NCBI GenBank assembly: GCA_944326555.1
Contig: CALVEK010000006.1
Span: 29,602 to 93,601, forward strand
Direction of reading: 5' to 3'
Length of the DNA: 64,000 bases
Origin: Candidatus Gastranaerophilales bacterium
GTDB lineage: Bacteria > Cyanobacteriota > Vampirovibrionia > Gastranaerophilales > Gastranaerophilaceae
Shown here: positions 63,700-64,000 of the stretch, piece by piece
Layout: every line of letters begins with the position of its first letter
Position numbering within the stretch: the stretch's first letter is position 1
Notes under the pieces: model-generated
The model's input: only the letters and a program-made list of their open reading frames with translations
Databases searched by the model: none
Told to the model about the DNA's origin: nothing
Program-made: the position numbers and the translations under genes

Positions 63700-64000
63700 A
63701 ATTAAACTCCTATAGCAACTGGAAAAATAATAACAAAAATATTCAATTAATAAAATAAACTCAAGAATAATGATTTAGAGATACAAATGATTGTTTGAAT
63801 GTTTATTCACAAAATAAAACAAAGACGAAAATATATTTTACAAGGCTATGCCTTGTGGGAGTTCTCGTTTCTATGTTTTATGCAACAAAAAAAGAAGTCA
63901 ATCACGACTTCTTTTTAAATGGTGGCGTGAAGAGACTGTCTTGAGTCGCTCGCGATTAACGGCGTTACGGAACTGACCTACGTCAGTCCCTCCAGCCTCA
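63700..64000. other. Non-genic 3' end of window with hairpins and GC-rich tail
   Basis: 63700-63838 is AT-rich without a recognised gene. 63840-63856 is a small hairpin (acaaggc/gccttgt). 63889-63916 is a strong hairpin (aaaaagaagtc/gacttcttttt). From about 63920 to the edge, 46 of 81 bases are G or C by my count, against roughly a third in the surroundings, with an inner hairpin actgac/gtcagt at 63972-63987. On the minus strand this tail ends ...TTCACGCCACCA just before the terminator-like hairpin, reminiscent of a processed 3'-CCA RNA end, but I could not fold it as a tRNA. Continues outside the window. Confidence 0.35.
63889..63916 (-). terminator. Probable terminator of the element at the window end
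   Basis: 11-bp perfect stem aaaaagaagtc / gacttcttttt, loop aatcac. On the minus strand it lies directly after the GC-rich tail and is followed by T-rich sequence, as for a rho-independent terminator. Confidence 0.6.

Noticed and set aside
63840..63856. Terminator acaaggc/gccttgt
   Set aside because: Only a 7-bp stem with 3-base loop and no T-run after it; not convincing as a terminator on either strand.
63918..64000. tRNA gene on the minus strand at the window end
   Set aside because: A CCA-like 3' end is visible, but the T-arm stem does not pair and the TTC T-loop motif is missing.

Overview
The window looks like a chromosomal piece of a low-GC, anaerobic, diderm bacterium. The best fit I can argue is a gut-type Gastranaerophilales (Melainabacteria/Vampirovibrionia, the non-photosynthetic sister group of Cyanobacteria). 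The reasons are a Ycf45/SpoIIIAA-like AAA+ protein of the cyanobacterial and plastid type, a fermentative [FeFe]-hydrogenase and Rex system, oxygen defence by desulfoferrodoxin, rubrerythrin and ferritin, an outer membrane implied by three TolC-type proteins and a large AsmA protein, and several proteins with a short SFKG-like N-terminal motif. The taxonomic call is inference. There is no rRNA, tRNA, CRISPR array or insertion sequence that I can support.

Layout. 1-2.5 kb: distal end of a complex I operon (nuoJ-K-L-M, minus strand) whose antiporter-type subunits are strikingly degenerate. 2.5-9.3 kb: secreted TPR protein, Ycf45-like ATPase, a 343-bp gap, a 956-residue HEWGH metallopeptidase-like protein, then ferritin and superoxide reductase. 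9.4-12.6 kb: four-carbon sugar-acid kinase plus PdxA-type dehydrogenase, and Ssb. 12.8-20.2 kb: zinc-ribbon/ATPase/TPR signalling protein, rubrerythrin, an orphan histidine kinase. 20.2-29.9 kb: GAPDH, TolC plus giant AsmA, a glycine-zipper envelope protein, a tandem zinc-ribbon protein, glucose-6-phosphate isomerase, DtxR regulator.

29.9-39.7 kb is a coherent minus-strand block: MarR, EmrA, EmrB, acyl-ACP thioesterase, a binding-protein/TolC fusion and an acyl-CoA/ACP ligase, with another TolC divergent from marR. It reads like a fatty-acid release, efflux and reactivation module, comparable to neisserial FarR-FarAB. 39.7-45.7 kb is a hydrogen metabolism and sensing cluster: a 2Fe-2S protein, the PAS-containing sensory [FeFe] hydrogenase HsfB, a SpoIIE-type phosphatase, a second 2Fe-2S protein and a group-B [FeFe] hydrogenase, divergent from rex, with two Rex-operator-like sites between them.

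45.7-64 kb: ABC-F protein, metX-metW, an envelope protein, a B12-type radical SAM protein, a very cationic amphipathic protein followed by a glycosidase-like protein, lepB, a prenyl diphosphate synthase, a lytic transglycosylase, a glycosyltransferase, an M49-like peptidase operon with a methyltransferase and an EamA transporter, a secreted protein and a sugar O-acetyltransferase. The last ~80 bases are sharply more GC-rich and look like the 3' end of something structured running on the minus strand.

Convergent genes are packed with almost no spacer (one pair shares an interlocked stop-codon tetranucleotide). The most noteworthy items are the loss of proton-pathway residues in the Nuo membrane arm, the putative fatty-acid export operon with its binding-protein/TolC fusion, the H2-sensing phosphatase cluster under probable Rex control, and the signal-peptide-less SFKG proteins.
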